Assembly: GCF_027595985.1 (NCBI RefSeq)
Contig: NC_073302.1
Location: 10,728,966-10,792,965, forward strand
Direction: 5' to 3'
DNA length: 64,000 nt
Origin: Sorex araneus
Lineage: Eukaryota > Chordata > Mammalia > Eulipotyphla > Soricidae
Below, one piece after another: positions 22,231 to 34,875 of the stretch. Both the position numbers and the translations under genes were made by a program. Positions within the stretch are counted from its first letter, which is position 1. Each line of letters opens with the position of its first letter. Under the pieces are notes generated by a model. That model saw only the letters and a list, made by a program, of their open reading frames with translations, did not search any database and had not been told where the DNA came from.

Positions 22231-23059
22231 TATGCTTAAGATAATGATTTCTTTCATTATAAGTATTTTATTACTGTTTTATTAGATCATGCAAGCTCAG
22301 AAACACAGGTGCACAATACATGTCTAATGCTCTAATAAACTTCGCATATTTTAGTACAAGATCACTAAATAGCTTAGTCACTGCTATTGTCAGAATTGAT
22401 AGTGATTAATGGAGCTGCCAACTGATTAACATATTCTTCATTTGTTAACTTTTGTGTTACCTACACTGTCCTCACACAGCAGCACAGCTATGTGACACAA
22501 CATTCAGGAAATCTTCAGCACGATAATATCCTCACCCTAGTTAACAATACAAACACACGTTATTTCTCAGAGGCAGATAGGAACATCATCCATACCGCTC
22601 AGAAAGGTTCTATGTATACGATCCTTCTCAAGGTTCCCTTAAACATACTTTCTTCAACTTACCCCTTCCCTAGTTGTTATGATACATGAATATGATCATC
22701 AGTGTAAAAGAAACTTCTTTATTATATCTGCTAAAATAATGCAATTTGGCAGAAGTTATAAAATTAACTTCCCCCTCACTCCCCCTATCAGGTCGCACTA
22801 TCTTGAGACATCAGGAGCAGTACTGGGATGCCAGATTCTCAATTGTGGCTGGTTTGGTCCACAAAAAAGTTCTGCTGAGTTCTCAACACTGATGCCTCTT
22901 ACTTGATGCTATTTATTTTATTTCTTCTAGTTGTTTTCATGAAAAGAGGACGATAATAGAGAGAAAAGATTTCACTTAGCTCAAATCTTTGTTTTATTTT
23001 ATTTGTATAGCAAAGACTGTAGAGAAAATTTCGTGGAATGACTAATTATATCAAATTAC
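22231..23059. repeat. Module B1 inner part, no gene seen
   Basis: Matches 60905-61735 inversely and, from about 22826, 304-544 directly. Module B2 breaks off just inside this part: 30524-30560 joins sequence matching about 22260 to L1. Short frames are not conserved beyond what the duplication itself explains. Confidence 0.6.
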
Positions 23060-24374
23060 ATTTTTAAAAACTGAATCTCAGTGAGATACACAGTTACAAA
23101 TTTGTTTATGATTCAATGTTACAATGTTCCATCCCCACACCTTCACAGGATTTCACTATCCAGCCAGATGTCCCCATCCCTCTCCCCCTCCCTGCATGCC
23201 TCTATGGCAGGCACTTTTCTTCTCTCTTCTGTCTTTTCTACTCTATTTCCTTTTGGGCATTATGTTTTGCAATGCAGATATTGAAAGACCATCATTTATG
23301 TCCCTTTACCTACTTTTGAAGTTTTGATTCTTGTTCAGAGAGATCATTTCTAACCATTTTTGTCATACTGATCCTTTCTCTATCCCAACTGCCTTTTGTC
23401 CCACCACCCCTCTTGTGGCAAGCTTCCAACCATTAACCAGTCCTTCTGGCCCTGGTTTGCACCTGCCTTAGATATTAGACTCATACTACTTTATTTTTTG
23501 TATTCCACAAATGAATGCGGTCATTCTATGTCTGTCCCACTCTTTTTTTATTTTATTGAATCATCGTGAGATAGTTACAAGCTTTCATGTTTGGGTTACA
23601 TTCTCACAATGATCAAACACCCATCCATCCATCTGTGCACATTTCCCACCACTGATATCCTGGGAATAACCCTACATTCGCATCTTCCCCCTGCCTCCAT
23701 GGCAGACAATATTCCCCATACTCTCTCTCTACCTTTTGCGCATTGTGGCTTTCAACATAGACACTGAGAAGTCATCATGTTTGTTCTATTATCTACATTC
23801 AGCATGCAATCCCATCCCAACTGGTTCCTCCAGCCATCATTTTCTTAGTGATCCCTTCTCTATTCCATCTGCCTTCTTCCCTCCGCTCATGAAACAATCT
23901 TCCAGCTATGGGGCAATCCTCCTGGCCCTTGTATCTACTGTCCTTGGGTGACAGCCTCATGTGTTGTTATTCTATACTCCATAAGTGAGTGCAGTCCTTC
24001 TATGTCTGTCCCTCTCTTTCTGATTCACTTCACTGAGCATGATCAACTCCATGTCTATCCATTTATAAACAAATTTCATGACTTCTGTCCCTCTCTTTCT
24101 GACTCATGTTGCAGCACGATTATTTGCATGTCCATCAATTTATATTCAAGTTTCATGAGTTCATTTTTTCTAACCAAATCACAGTATCCCATTGTGTACA
24201 TGTACCACCATTGTTTTTTATCCAGTAGTATGTTTTGAGGAATTCAGGTTATTTCTATATTCTGGATATTTTGAATTGAGTTGTAACGACCATAGAAGTG
24301 CACATGGTGTTTCTGTTGTATGTTTTTGGAGCCCCAGGGTGCATTCCTAGACATGTTATTTCTTGGTCCATTGG
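23060..24374 (-). mobile_element. Old L1 fragment with nested L1 (B1)
   Basis: Minus-strand L1 3' UTR and distal ORF2, homologous to 545-1364 and to the inverse of 59591-60900. It is interrupted by a younger 540-base L1 3' end at 23544-24083, and ends where a further L1 begins at about 24375. Confidence 0.75.
23544..24083 (-). mobile_element. Truncated L1 3' end inserted into older L1
   Basis: Direct repeats TCTGTCCCACTCT (23531-23543) and TCTGTCCCTCTCT (24084-24096) flank it, one mismatch apart. The inverse copy lies at 59886-60425 with AGAGAGGGACAGA on both sides. The site at about 1011-1027 is empty. Confidence 0.85.
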
Positions 24375-27300
24375 GAACTCATTTTTTAAAAATTTTATTG
24401 AATGACCATGAGATACTTACAAGATTTCATGTTTGGGTTACAATCTCACAATTAACAAACACCCATCCTCCACCAGTGCACGTTCCCCACAACCAATATC
24501 CCGGGTATACCCCCCTTTTTCATCCTCCCCCTGACTCCATGGTAGGCAATATACCCCATACTCTCTCTCTACTTTCGGGTATTATGGATTGCAACACAGA
24601 CACTGAGAGGTCATTATCTTTGGTCCATTATCTACTTTCGACATACATCTCCATCCCAAGTGTTTCCTCCAGCCATCATGTTTTAGTGATTCCTTCTCTA
24701 TTCCATCTCCCTTCTCCCCTCTGCTCATGAAGCAGTCTTCCAAGTATGGGACAATCCTTCTGTCCCTTGTTTCTACTGTCCTTGGTTGTCAGCCTCATGT
24801 GATGTTAATCTATACTGGACAAATGAGTGCAGACCTTCTATCTCTGTCCCTCTCTTCTGACTCATTTCACTGAGCATGATACTCTCCATGTCTATGCACT
24901 TCTAAGAAAATTTCATGACTTCATCTCTCCTAACAGCTGCATAGTATTTCATTGTGTAGATGGACCAAAATTTCTTTAACCAGTCATCTGTTCTAGGGCA
25001 CTTGGGTGGTTTCCAGATTTTGACTATTGTGAACAGTGCTGCAATGAATATATAGGTACAAATGTCATTTATACTGTTCTTTTTGTACCCTTGGGATATA
25101 TTCCCAGAAGTGGTATTGCGGGGTCATATGGCAGCAAAATTTCTGGTTTTTGAAGGACTGTCAATATTGTTTTCCAGAAAGGTTCGACCAGTCTGCATTC
25201 CCACCAGTAGTGAAAGAGTGTCCCTTTTCCCCCACATCCACGCCAGCACTGGATGGTTTTATTCTTTTGAATATGTGCCAGTCTCTGTGGTGTGACATGT
25301 TTTTCTCATTGTTCTCATGCATCTCCATGATGATTATCTATGTGCAGCATTTTTTCATGCGTCTTTTGGCCATTTGTATTTCTTTTTGAGGAAATTTTTG
25401 TTCATTTCTTCTCCCTATTTTTTGATAAGGTTGGAGGTTTTATCTTATACAATTCTACTAGTGTCTTGTATATCCTGGATATTAATCCCTTATCAGATGG
25501 GCATTGGGTAAATGTTCTTTCCCATTCTGTGGGCTCTTTCTGTATTTTGGTCACTGTTTCTTTTGAAGTGCAGAAGCTTCTTAGTTTGATGTAGTCCCAT
25601 TTGTTTATGTTTGCTTCCACTTGCATGGTCAGTATTGTTTCATCCTTAAAGATGCTTTTAGCTTCAATGTCATGGAGAGTTCTGTCTACATTTTCTTCTA
25701 TGAACCTTATACATTCATGTCTGATACTGAGGTCTTTAATCCACTTTGATCTGACTTCTGTGCCTGGCATTAGACAGATGTCAGAGTTCATTTTTTTGCA
25801 GTAGCTATCCAGGTTTCCCGGCACCACTTGTTGAAGAGGCTTTTCTTGCTCCACTTCACATTTCTTGCCCGTTTTTCAAAGATTACGTGACAATACACTT
25901 GGGGGTCTGTGACAGGATATTCACCTCTGTTTCATTGGTTTGCAGGTCTGTTTTTATCCCAATACCATGCTGTTTTAATTACTACTGCTTTGTAGTGGAG
26001 TTTGAAGTTTCGGAAGGTGATGCCACCCATCTTTTTTCCCCAAGGATTGCTTAAGCTATTCGTAGGGGTTTATTGTTTCATATGAATTTCAGGAAAATTC
26101 ATTTCTTTGAAAAATGTCATGGGTCTCGTGATAGGAAGCACATTAAATTTGTATAGTGCTTTGGGCAGTATTGGTATTTTGATAATGTTAATTCTCCCTA
26201 AGGAAGAACGGTGGAGTCGAAAAGATATGCCTGGAAAGGAGGTTTTTCGTCCTCTTAACCTCTCTTTGATGCTGTTGAAGGCGTTCCATGCAGCTATCTT
26301 CCTCCTGCACAGTTCTGGTGCCAGGACGTTCCTCATGTTCAGTTCTTGACCCTGGTACACATAGCTGTTGTATTCGGAGATGTTCATTCCATTGAGAGCA
26401 AATGGAATGTCAGGGACTAGTTCGTTCTTCATGGACATTGTTTTGCTGAGATAGCTGCAGTCTGATCTTTCCACACTCATGGTCTAAGTAGGCCAGCATT
26501 TGTGCCACTTGGCTAATGTTTGGTATTATTGGAACAATGTCATCAGCAAAGCATCGATGGTGTAGTTTTCAACCGTCTATCTTCACTTCCATTCCTTCCC
26601 ATTCCAGTAGTGGCATGATGTACTCGAGGGTGTCACCGAAGAGTTTCGGTGAAATGGTATCACCATATCAAACCCCTCTTTTTATATCAATGATCACTTT
26701 GGTGATCAGAATGGTGAGATCCTGGTGGTGAATCCATAGTACAGCTAGTGGAGGATCTTGATATACTGAGTTTGAATGCCCTTTTTGGCTAGGGCTTCAG
26801 TGACTTCTTCAGTATCAACAGAATTGAAGGATTTCTTTTAATCGATGGACGTTTGAGTGGCATCTTGAACTCTCGCAAAACGTCAATGAGCTGGGTCACT
26901 TTGTGGATACGGCCAATCGTGCTGAATCCTTTTCAGATTCCGGCTTTCTTGCATGGTTCTTTTTCGTCTAGTGTTTTGCCTATACTATCCAGGATGACTC
27001 GAGTGAACAACCAGTAGATGTTGGACAAGAGGTGGATTGGGCGATAGTTGCCAATGCTGGTACCCGCTTGAGCAAATCAAAGATCAACAGGATGAAAAGT
27101 GATAGAAGTGAATTCTCCCTATCCATGAGCAGGGGATGTGTCTCTATTTCCTAGTGTCCTCTTTTATTTCTTGAAGTGGTGTTTTGTTATTTTCCTTGTA
27201 TAGGTCCTTCACGTCCTTGGCTAAGCCTATTCCAAGGTACTTGATTTTCTGAGGTACTTTTGTGAACGGAATTTTTTAAATGTCTCTTTCTTCTTTTTCA

Positions 27301-28835
27301 TTATTTGTATATAAGGAAGCCATGGACTTTTCGGTGTTGATTTTGTAGCCTGTCACTTTACTATATTGACTGATTGTTTCTAGGAGCTTTTCTGGAGAGT
27401 CCTTAGGGTTTTCCAAGTATAGTATCATATCGTTGAAAATGGTGATAACTTGACCTCTTCCTTTCCTATCTGTATGCTCTTGATATATTTTTCTTGTCTA
27501 ACTGCTATGGCCAGGACTTCCAGTACTATATTGAATGGAAGTGACAAAAGTGGGAAACCTTGCCTTGTGCCTGATCTTAGAGAAAAGGCTTTTAGTTTTT
27601 ACCCATTGAGAATGATACTTGCTGTGGGTCTGTGGTAGATGGCTTTGACTATATTGAGGAAAGTTCCTTCAATGCCCATTTTGCTGAGGGTTTTCCTAAT
27701 AAGCGGGTTTTGAATCTTGTCAAATATTTTCTCTGCTTCTATTGATAAGATCATGCAGTTTTAATTATTTCTTGTATTGATATGATGAATTATGCTGATT
27801 GACTTGCGAATGTTAAACCATTCTTGCATCCCTGGGATGAATCCTACTTGGTCATGGTGTATGATCTTTTTGATGAGTCGTTGGATTCTATTTGCTAAAA
27901 TTTTGTTGAGGATCTTTGCATCTGTGTTCATCAGGGATATCAGTCTGTAATTCTCTTTCTTTGTGGTATCTTTGTCTGGTTTTGGTATCAGGGTGATATT
28001 TGCTTCATTGAAACTGTTTGGATGTGTTTCTGATACTTCAATTTCCTGGAAAAGCTTAAAGAGGATTGGGAATAAGTCCTCTTTAAAGGTTTGGAAGAAT
28101 TCACTAGTGAATCCATCTGGGACAGGACTTTTGTGCTTGGGGAGACTTTTTATTACCGTTTCAATTACCTTGACAGCAATAGGTCTGTTCAGGTATTCCA
28201 GGTCTTCTTGGTTCAATCTTGGGAGGCTATAGGAGTCTCGGAATTTATTCATTTCCTCGAGGTTTTCGTGTTTCGTGGTATAAAGTTTCTCAAAGTATTC
28301 TCTGAGGATACTTTCTGGAATTTCTGTTGTAATGTCCCCCTTTTCATTTTTGAACACTGTTTACTAGGGTTTTCTCTCACCCTTTTTGTGAGTCTTGTTA
28401 GAGGTTTATCGACCCTGTCTATTTTCTCAAAGAACCAGCTCTTCGTTGATCTCTTCGATTATTTTTTTGGTTTCCTTCTCGTTAATTTCTCCCACTAGTA
28501 TTGTGTTGCTCTCGATGTCTTTCTCCAATCTATAGTAGTTGTTTTAAGTACTTTGCTGGTCTCTCATTAGGTGCATATGGATTTAGTATTGTTAGTTCTT
28601 CTTATTGCACAGATCCCTTTATCAATAATAAATGACATTTACTGTCTCTTGTGACATTCTTCAGTCTGAAATCAATGAGGTCTGATACTAGAATGGCAAC
28701 CCCAACATTTTTATGGGAGTTATTCGCCTATAGAATTTTTTTCCAGCCTTTGACTTTGAGCGTGTGTTTGCTTTGACTGTTGAGATGTGTTTCTTCAAGG
28801 GAGCAGAATGTTGGGTACAATTTTCTAATCCATCC
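24375..28835 (-). mobile_element. L1 LINE of module M2, minus strand, with RTE insertion
   Basis: The 3' UTR begins at about 24384 (T-rich) and the element runs through ORF2 into the endonuclease domain, ending at about 28835 against a plus-strand L1. ORF2 fragments include the minus-strand frames 25402-25854 and 27761-28357, the latter with [20 protein letters not shown] of the reverse transcriptase. It is interrupted at 26201-27110 by the RTE insertion. The inverse copy is M3, 55127-59590. Multiple stops rule out activity. Confidence 0.8.
26201..27110 (-). mobile_element. RTE-clade insertion, 5'-inverted, 11-bp TSD (copy M2)
   Basis: AATTCTCCCTA at 26190-26200 and 27111-27121 brackets 910 bases. 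The minus strand of 26201 to about 27065 encodes decayed RTE reverse transcriptase. The frame 26070-26480 carries [20 protein letters not shown] and [16 protein letters not shown], typical of the region after the RTE catalytic site; the stretch near 26520-26560 gives a decayed ADDIVPIIPN. The last ~45 bases (27066-27110) run the other way and match the SINE tail (CCCGCTTGAGCAAATCAA). It is the inverse of 56852-57764. Confidence 0.85.
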
Positions 28836-30523
28836 TGACTACAGGCCGATATTTCTGATGAATATTAATGCAAATATCCTCAACAAAATATTAGCAAATA
28901 GAATAAAAAAACTCACCAAAAAGACCATCCACCACGACCAAGTGGGATACATCCCAGGGATGCAACCATGGTTTAACAATTCGGAAGTCAATCAACATAG
29001 TGCATCATAACAACAAAAGAAAATATGAAAACCATATGATAATACCTTTTGACAAAATACAGCAACCCTTTATGATGAAAACTCTCACCAAAATGGGTAT
29101 TGACGGAACTTTACTCCGTGTTTTCAAAGCCATCTACCACAAGCTCATGACAATAATTATCCTCAATGGTGAAAAAAGATCAGGGAGAAGACAAGGATGC
29201 CCACTCTCAACACTTCTGTACAATATAGTACTGAAGGCACTTACAATAACATTTAGGAAAGGAAAAGATATTAAAGGCATCCAAATAGGAAAGGAAGAAT
29301 CAAGCTCTCACTGTTCTTACATGATATGATACTACATTTAATATATACCTCTACTAAGAAGCTCCTAGAAACAATAGTAAAGTATAGTAAAGTTCCAGGC
29401 TATTAAAACAATATTCAAAGTTCATTGCTTTCCTATACACAAATAATGAGAGAGATAAAAATGACATGAGAAAACCAAACCCGTTCACAATTATGCCTCA
29501 GAAAATCACGAACCTCGGAAGCTTAATTAAGAAGGCAAAGGAACTCTCCAAAGAAAACTACAAAATGCTACTTCATAAATAAAAGACATGAAGAAATGGA
29601 AACATATCCCCTGCTCATGGATTGGGAGACTTAACATTGTCAAAATGGTAATACTTCCCAAAGCGTTTTACAGTTTCAATGTGATTCCTATAAGGATACC
29701 CATGATATTATTCAAAGAAATGTATCAAATGCTCCTGAAATATATATGGAACAACAAACCCCCATGAATAGCTAAAGCAATTCTTGGGAAAAAAGAAGAT
29801 GGGAGGCATCACCTTCCCTAACTTGGAACTCTGCTACAAAGCAGTAATATTAAAACAGCATAGTATTGGAACAAAGACAGATCCACAGACCAATGGGACA
29901 GGGTTGAATAATCTTACACACACCCTCCAATATATGACCATCTAATCTATGATAAGGAGCAAGAGATGTGAAGTGGAGCAAGAAAAGCCACTTTAATAAG
30001 TGGTGCTGAAAAACTGGACAGCTACATGCAAAAATGGGCTCAGACCTATTCCAACACTATGCACAAAAGTCAGATCAAAATGGATTAAAGACCTCAACAT
30101 CAGATTAGAATCCATCAGGTACATTGAAGAAAGGGTCGGCAAAACCTTCCGTGACATTGAAGTTAACGGTATCTTCAAAGATGATAGGCCACTGACCAAG
30201 CAAGCAGAAGCAGAGATAAATAAATGGGACTGTCTTAAACTGAGAAGCTTCTGTATCTCAAAAGAAACAGTGACCAGAATACAAAGACAGTTTACAGGCT
30301 GGGAAATGTTCTTCACTCAATACCCATCTGATAAGGGACATCAAGGATATACAAGGCACTGGTTGAATTCTACAAGAAGAAAACATCCAATCCCATCAGA
30401 AAATAAACAGAAACTTTCTCAAAAAATAAATCCTAATGGCCAAAAGACACAGGAAAAAAAATGCTCTTCATCACTAATCATCAGGAAGATGCAGATCAAA
30501 ACAACAATGAGATATCATATCGT
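28836..30523 (+). mobile_element. L1 LINE of module M2, plus strand
   Basis: Starts within the reverse-transcriptase region ([18 protein letters not shown] in the frame at 28780-29010, then [14 protein letters not shown]). It continues to the ORF2 C-terminal region and stops inside it at about 30523, where module B2 begins. It is the inverse of about 52265-55126 but lacks the 1.15-kb retroposon: the target CTGAGCCCATTTT occurs once (30031-30043, inverse). Confidence 0.8.
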
Positions 30524-30641
30524 ATAAATATTTATATTATAATAAAATATTTATAATGAAAAAAATCATTATCTTAAGCATACTTCCCTCAGCCTTGTTT
30601 CAAGGCTGAGAGAAGTTAATTTACTTAATTAAGGTCAACTA

Positions 30642-30990
30642 GTGGTGTCAGGTAGTGTCACACAACCAGCCGTATCAGACCTGTGCATTGGAGTCATTGA
30701 TGTTTGGAAACATCTCAGCCATTCCTGTGTTCAGCAGGCAAGAGCAGGCAGTTCCATTCCAGGGACCCTTGATACTTGCAAAACTCTCCGAGGTGGCCTA
30801 AGAAGCTCTGCTCAACCACCTCCCCAAGGACTAAATGGACTGTGGCAATTATCTTCCATTCTTTAACCAGGAGCTCAGGGACTTTGACTTAGTCCTCTAT
30901 GAGGCTTATAAAATGGTTTCTTTATTGACTGTTAGGTGAAGGACAGACACAGAAAGCTCAGGAGATTATGGGCTCACAGAAGTCTCCATC
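30642..30990 (+). other. Unidentified frame, B2 copy, interrupted
   Basis: The first 70 codons parallel 21806-22171, but four extra bases near 30853-30860 shift the frame and a stop follows at 30864-30866. If the frame were a gene this copy would be dead. Confidence 0.35.
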
Positions 30991-31439
30991 CCACTGTTTT
31001 GTTCCTCCTACATACTGCAGACGCTGACGACATACAAACTGGATAAGAAGGCTCCTGAACTACCAAGAGTGAAGATATCAGAGTAAGCTTATAATAGTAG
31101 GGCAGAAAGTACATCTCTGTGTGCATAGAAGGATGTACATGCATCCCATGTGCATATGCTGTGTGATGATTTCTTGCTTGTGTAAAATGATAAGATGTGT
31201 GTTTCCTCAACAGGTGTCTGTATCTATGCGATATCTCTGATGATGCAGTAAGAGAAAACAGACATAGAGGGGCTTTAAGATAGGATAAGAGATAAGAAAT
31301 TTGTCCTGCAGATACATGGTTCAATTCCCAGCATGGTCTAATGGTTCTCAGGCACCACCATGAGGAACCCCTAATCACAGAGCACATAATAAACTCTTAA
31401 TTCCATAAGTGTGGTTCAAAAACAAGATCTTCGTTTTTT

Positions 31440-31870
31440 CACTGAACAATCATCAGATACATCACCAATGTCCCCATTTCCATTCTTCCAATCACACTCC
31501 AGTATGCATCAACAGAAGACACCTTTCTTCTCTCTTTCTCTCTCTATCTTTCTCTCTTTCTCCCTCTTTCCTTTTGTGTATTATAGTTTGCAATACAGGT
31601 ACTGAATTAGCATGTAGATCCCTTTTCCTTCTTTAAGCAATATGTTTTTTCCACAGTGATCATTTACAACTGTTATTGTCCTAGTGGTCACCACTCTATT
31701 CTAACTGCCCTCTTCCTCCAACTTCTGGCAATTTTCCAACCATGGACCAATCTTTCTGACCCATATTTCTACTGTAAATGAATCAGAAGGAAGGTACAGA
31801 CACAAAGTGATTGCAGTCATTTTGCGATATATTAAACAGAGTATGAGACTAATATTCAAAAAATTTTAAA
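31440..31870 (-). mobile_element. Short L1 with 5' inversion (B2)
   Basis: Minus-strand L1 3' UTR from about 31440 to 31780, followed by ~85 bases of the adjoining L1 segment in plus orientation (GAATCAGAAGGAAGGTACAG near 31779). The pyrimidine tract near 31530-31570 is the microsatellite counterpart. Confidence 0.65.
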
Positions 31871-33432
31871 GAAACAGAGAGACTGGAAGAAAAGTCAAGA
31901 TCTAAACAAAAGCTATAAATAAAACTACATGTGATATAAAAATTCTTTTCCTTAAAGTCAGTGCACAAAGCATCATAAATGTCCTAGGAAGCAAGTGCAG
32001 AGAACTCTGAGTGTGATTTGGACCATCATTACCAAATATCTATCCTGCCCTTGAACAATCTCTTCCACATTCTCAACTTGTAAACAGGTGTCAAAGTTCC
32101 GCCATGAAAATACTGAGTCTGAGAGACATACATATGCTCACCAACCAGGTGGAGAAATTTCCTGAGTTTACCCATGGTCAGCATGAAGGAGTTTTGAAAT
32201 CCTAACTCGGTGCTGTGGAGATGTGTTATCTTTGCCTTCATTTATGTCTCCTATGTTATATCTGAATGTCGTCCAAGATCTCTGTATTTATTAGTTATTA
32301 ATGATGTCCAATCTGGGCAGCATATATCTGATGGTATCTGTGAGTAAATGGGACCCATCTTTCTGCCCACAGACACTTAGGACTACATTAATAATGGCCA
32401 CATTACTGCATTGAGCAGGCAGGATCGGATGCATTTCTTCCTCTAGGTAAGTATGCAAACTTGTTCCTTTCATTCCAGTATCTCAAAGGTCAGAAATGGT
32501 CTAATGCACAGTCTGGACCTGCTATGTTTGTCTCTTATATTCAGTTTCCACTAGTAGAGAGAGAGTGACTTGGTCTTGATCACAATGTTATATTGAGATT
32601 TTTAAATAGAAAAGCATTCACTAATCATTAAGCACAGTGTTTAGCAAATAATCAGTGTTCAGTTTCAGGACAGATTATAATAATCTTTCCTCAAAATAAA
32701 TGTTTTGTTATAAACCCAAGGTTCATAAATCTCCAAATTCTGGAAGAATACTTACAGAAGGCTTATCAAATAAGCCTGTCTAAACAGGTATCTCACACTC
32801 TTTGTGAACATGGTCTGATCCTCTTTTCCTGGGTGCAGGGCTACAATAATCAAAAGTTAAATCCTATGAAAAGCGTGGCCTTCTGTTTGTTATAGTTTCT
32901 AAGTTTATTGTGGTGTATCCTCACATAATCATCCACAATCCACCTTAGAGAACACGGACAGATAGAACCAGTGTCCCTGAGAAGTTCAATCTCTAAGAAA
33001 AACTTGTCATTATTCACCTTCGATAATTGAGAGAGATAGCACCAGTGCCCCTGAGCAGTTCAGTCTCTAAGTAAAACTGGCCATCCTGCTATCTACCTTG
33101 AATACAAAGAAAAGTAAAGATTCTCTCCTTCAACTATGTTGGAGTATGTAACTTAGCATGTCAGAACATGCTAAAAAATGAGGAGTAGGAGAGCTAGTGT
33201 GTTGTAATTAAGAGACAGATTCTGGTTAGATACATGTTGTCATTCTTTTCTCCGTTATCTATAGCAAGGATGGAACTTTGCACACTTAGATATTATGACT
33301 TTGTACACTCCATCAATACTGAGACTTTGCACTGCTTCTTTACTCTTGTGTATAGCACTTTCCGTAGAGCTTTGTACAGAGCATGAATTAAGCTCTTGTT
33401 CAAAGTATTTTTTCAGGTTAAGAAAATATTTA

Positions 33433-33723
33433 AAAGTAGACTATACACCTAAGAGGAAGGTAACACAATACCTCTATTAAAACTACACCATCCAAAAGGA
33501 GAGAGAATAAATGGGAATGCCCAGCAGCAGAGGAAGCGTGGTGTGGTGGGGGATTGGGTATGGGTGGTGAAAGGGATACTGAGATCATTGGTGGAGGTGA
33601 ATGGGCAATGGTAGAGGGATGGGTTTACAATAAATGTATGACTGAAATGCAAACACAAAAGTTCATAAGTTTGTAAATGTACATTACAGTGATTCTCTAA
33701 TTAAAAAGTTTTTTCAAAAAGAG
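33433..33723 (+). mobile_element. Short L1 3'-end insertion (O2/B2 boundary)
   Basis: Inverse of 19100-19392. The flanking direct repeats AAGAAAATAT (33420-33429 and 33724-33733) mark the insertion; the A/T-rich 3' end is on the right. Confidence 0.8.
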
Positions 33724-33930
33724 AAGAAAATATCTTAAAATTGTGATGATGTGATGGATTATTAGAAATTGAATTGTACGTGGCGATTCAAGCCTACATA
33801 CATGTGAGTTGTGAACAAAGTCTAGGTTTAAAAAAACAACACTTTCATGTAAAAATTGGGTTACTATATTATGGTTCTTCAGACTCTGAACATTTCCCTC
33901 TCTTTGACTCCCAAAGGAAAGAGGAGCATC

Positions 33931-34875
33931 ATGAAGAGACAGAATGAGACCAGAGTTTCTGAATTCCTCCTCCAGGGTCTCCCTATACCACCAGAACAAC
34001 AGGGCTGGTTCTTGACACTCTTCCTGGTCATATACCTGACCACCGTGCTGGGGAACCTGCTCATCGTCCTGCTCATCAGGATAGACTCTCGCCTCCACAC
34101 ACCCATGTACTTCTTCCTCAGTGTCTTGGCCTTCAACGACGTGTGTTTATCATCTGTCACAGTTCCCAAGATGTTGGTGGACATGCAGAGTAATCACAAG
34201 TCCATCCCCTATTCAGGGTGCATTTGTCAGGTATATTTTTTAGTATTTTTTGTTTGTACCGACAATTTCCTTCTTGCAGTGATGGCCTATGACAGGTATG
34301 TAGCCATCTGTCAGCCACTCCACTACACCATGATCATGAGGCAGGCACGGTGTATCTCCTTAGTAGCTTGGACCTGGACCATCAATTTTTTACATGCACT
34401 GCTGCACACCCTCCTCTTGACCCGAGTCTCCTTCTGTGGTGATATTATCATCCCTCACTTCTTCTGTGAACTCACTGTATTGCTAGAGGTAAGCTGCTCA
34501 GACACTTCACTCAATAACCTGGTCATATTCATTGAGGGAGGAATGTATGTGAGTATTCCATTCACTTTTATCATGGGATCATATATCTGCATATGGGCCA
34601 CTGTCCTGAAAAATCCTTCTGCTAAGAAATTCTTCAAAGTCCTTTCTACCTGTGGTTCCCATCTCCTCGTTGTGGCTTTATTCTATGGAACCATTGCAGA
34701 AGTGTACTTCTTTTCTTCGCCAGCCATGTCTGGTAGTAAACAAATAGCTGCTTCTGTGATGTATATGATAATCACCCCCATGCTTAACCCTTTCATCTAC
34801 TCTCTGAGAAACAGAGATATAAAACAAGCACTAAAGTTGTTTGTTAATAAAATGATGTTCATTAAGTCTAAATGA
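33931..34875 (+). CDS. Olfactory receptor, family 1 (OR1J-like), intact
   Basis: A single-exon odorant receptor of 314 aa, the inverted paralogue of OR1. The ATG at 33931 aligns with the start of OR1; the upstream in-frame extension has no support. Conserved features have the same numbering: NET 5-7, PMYFF 58-62, MAYDRYVAIC 118-127, C97 and C179, KVLSTCGSH 236-244, PMLNPFIYS 283-291. By eye it differs from OR1 at 18 residues: 44, 46, 63, 65, 93, 99, 105, 114, 128, 148, 156, 164, 183, 201, 271, 291, 301 and 312. Positions 99, 105 and 114 fall in or next to TM3, which lines the odorant pocket in this family, so ligand choice might differ (inference). OR2 keeps Ser291, the family norm, where OR1 has Cys. 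Confidence 0.95.
   Translation: MKRQNETRVSEFLLQGLPIPPEQQGWFLTLFLVIYLTTVLGNLLIVLLIRIDSRLHTPMYFFLSVLAFNDVCLSSVTVPKMLVDMQSNHKSIPYSGCICQVYFLVFFVCTDNFLLAVMAYDRYVAICQPLHYTMIMRQARCISLVAWTWTINFLHALLHTLLLTRVSFCGDIIIPHFFCELTVLLEVSCSDTSLNNLVIFIEGGMYVSIPFTFIMGSYICIWATVLKNPSAKKFFKVLSTCGSHLLVVALFYGTIAEVYFFSSPAMSGSKQIAASVMYMIITPMLNPFIYSLRNRDIKQALKLFVNKMMFIKSK

Larger units (their letters stand above)
30524..33419. repeat. Module B2 (inverse of 19393-22260)
   Basis: Contains, in order, the hairpin (30583-30615), the shifted copy of the unidentified frame, the 5'-inverted short L1 and low-repeat DNA leading to OR2. It is also a direct copy of about 61690-64000. The junction with L1 lies at about 30523-30535. 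Confidence 0.8.

Noticed and set aside
33856-33930. 25-codon N-terminal extension of OR2
   Set aside because: It begins with TTG, has no counterpart in OR1 and is not typical of receptors; the ATG at 33931 aligns with OR1.
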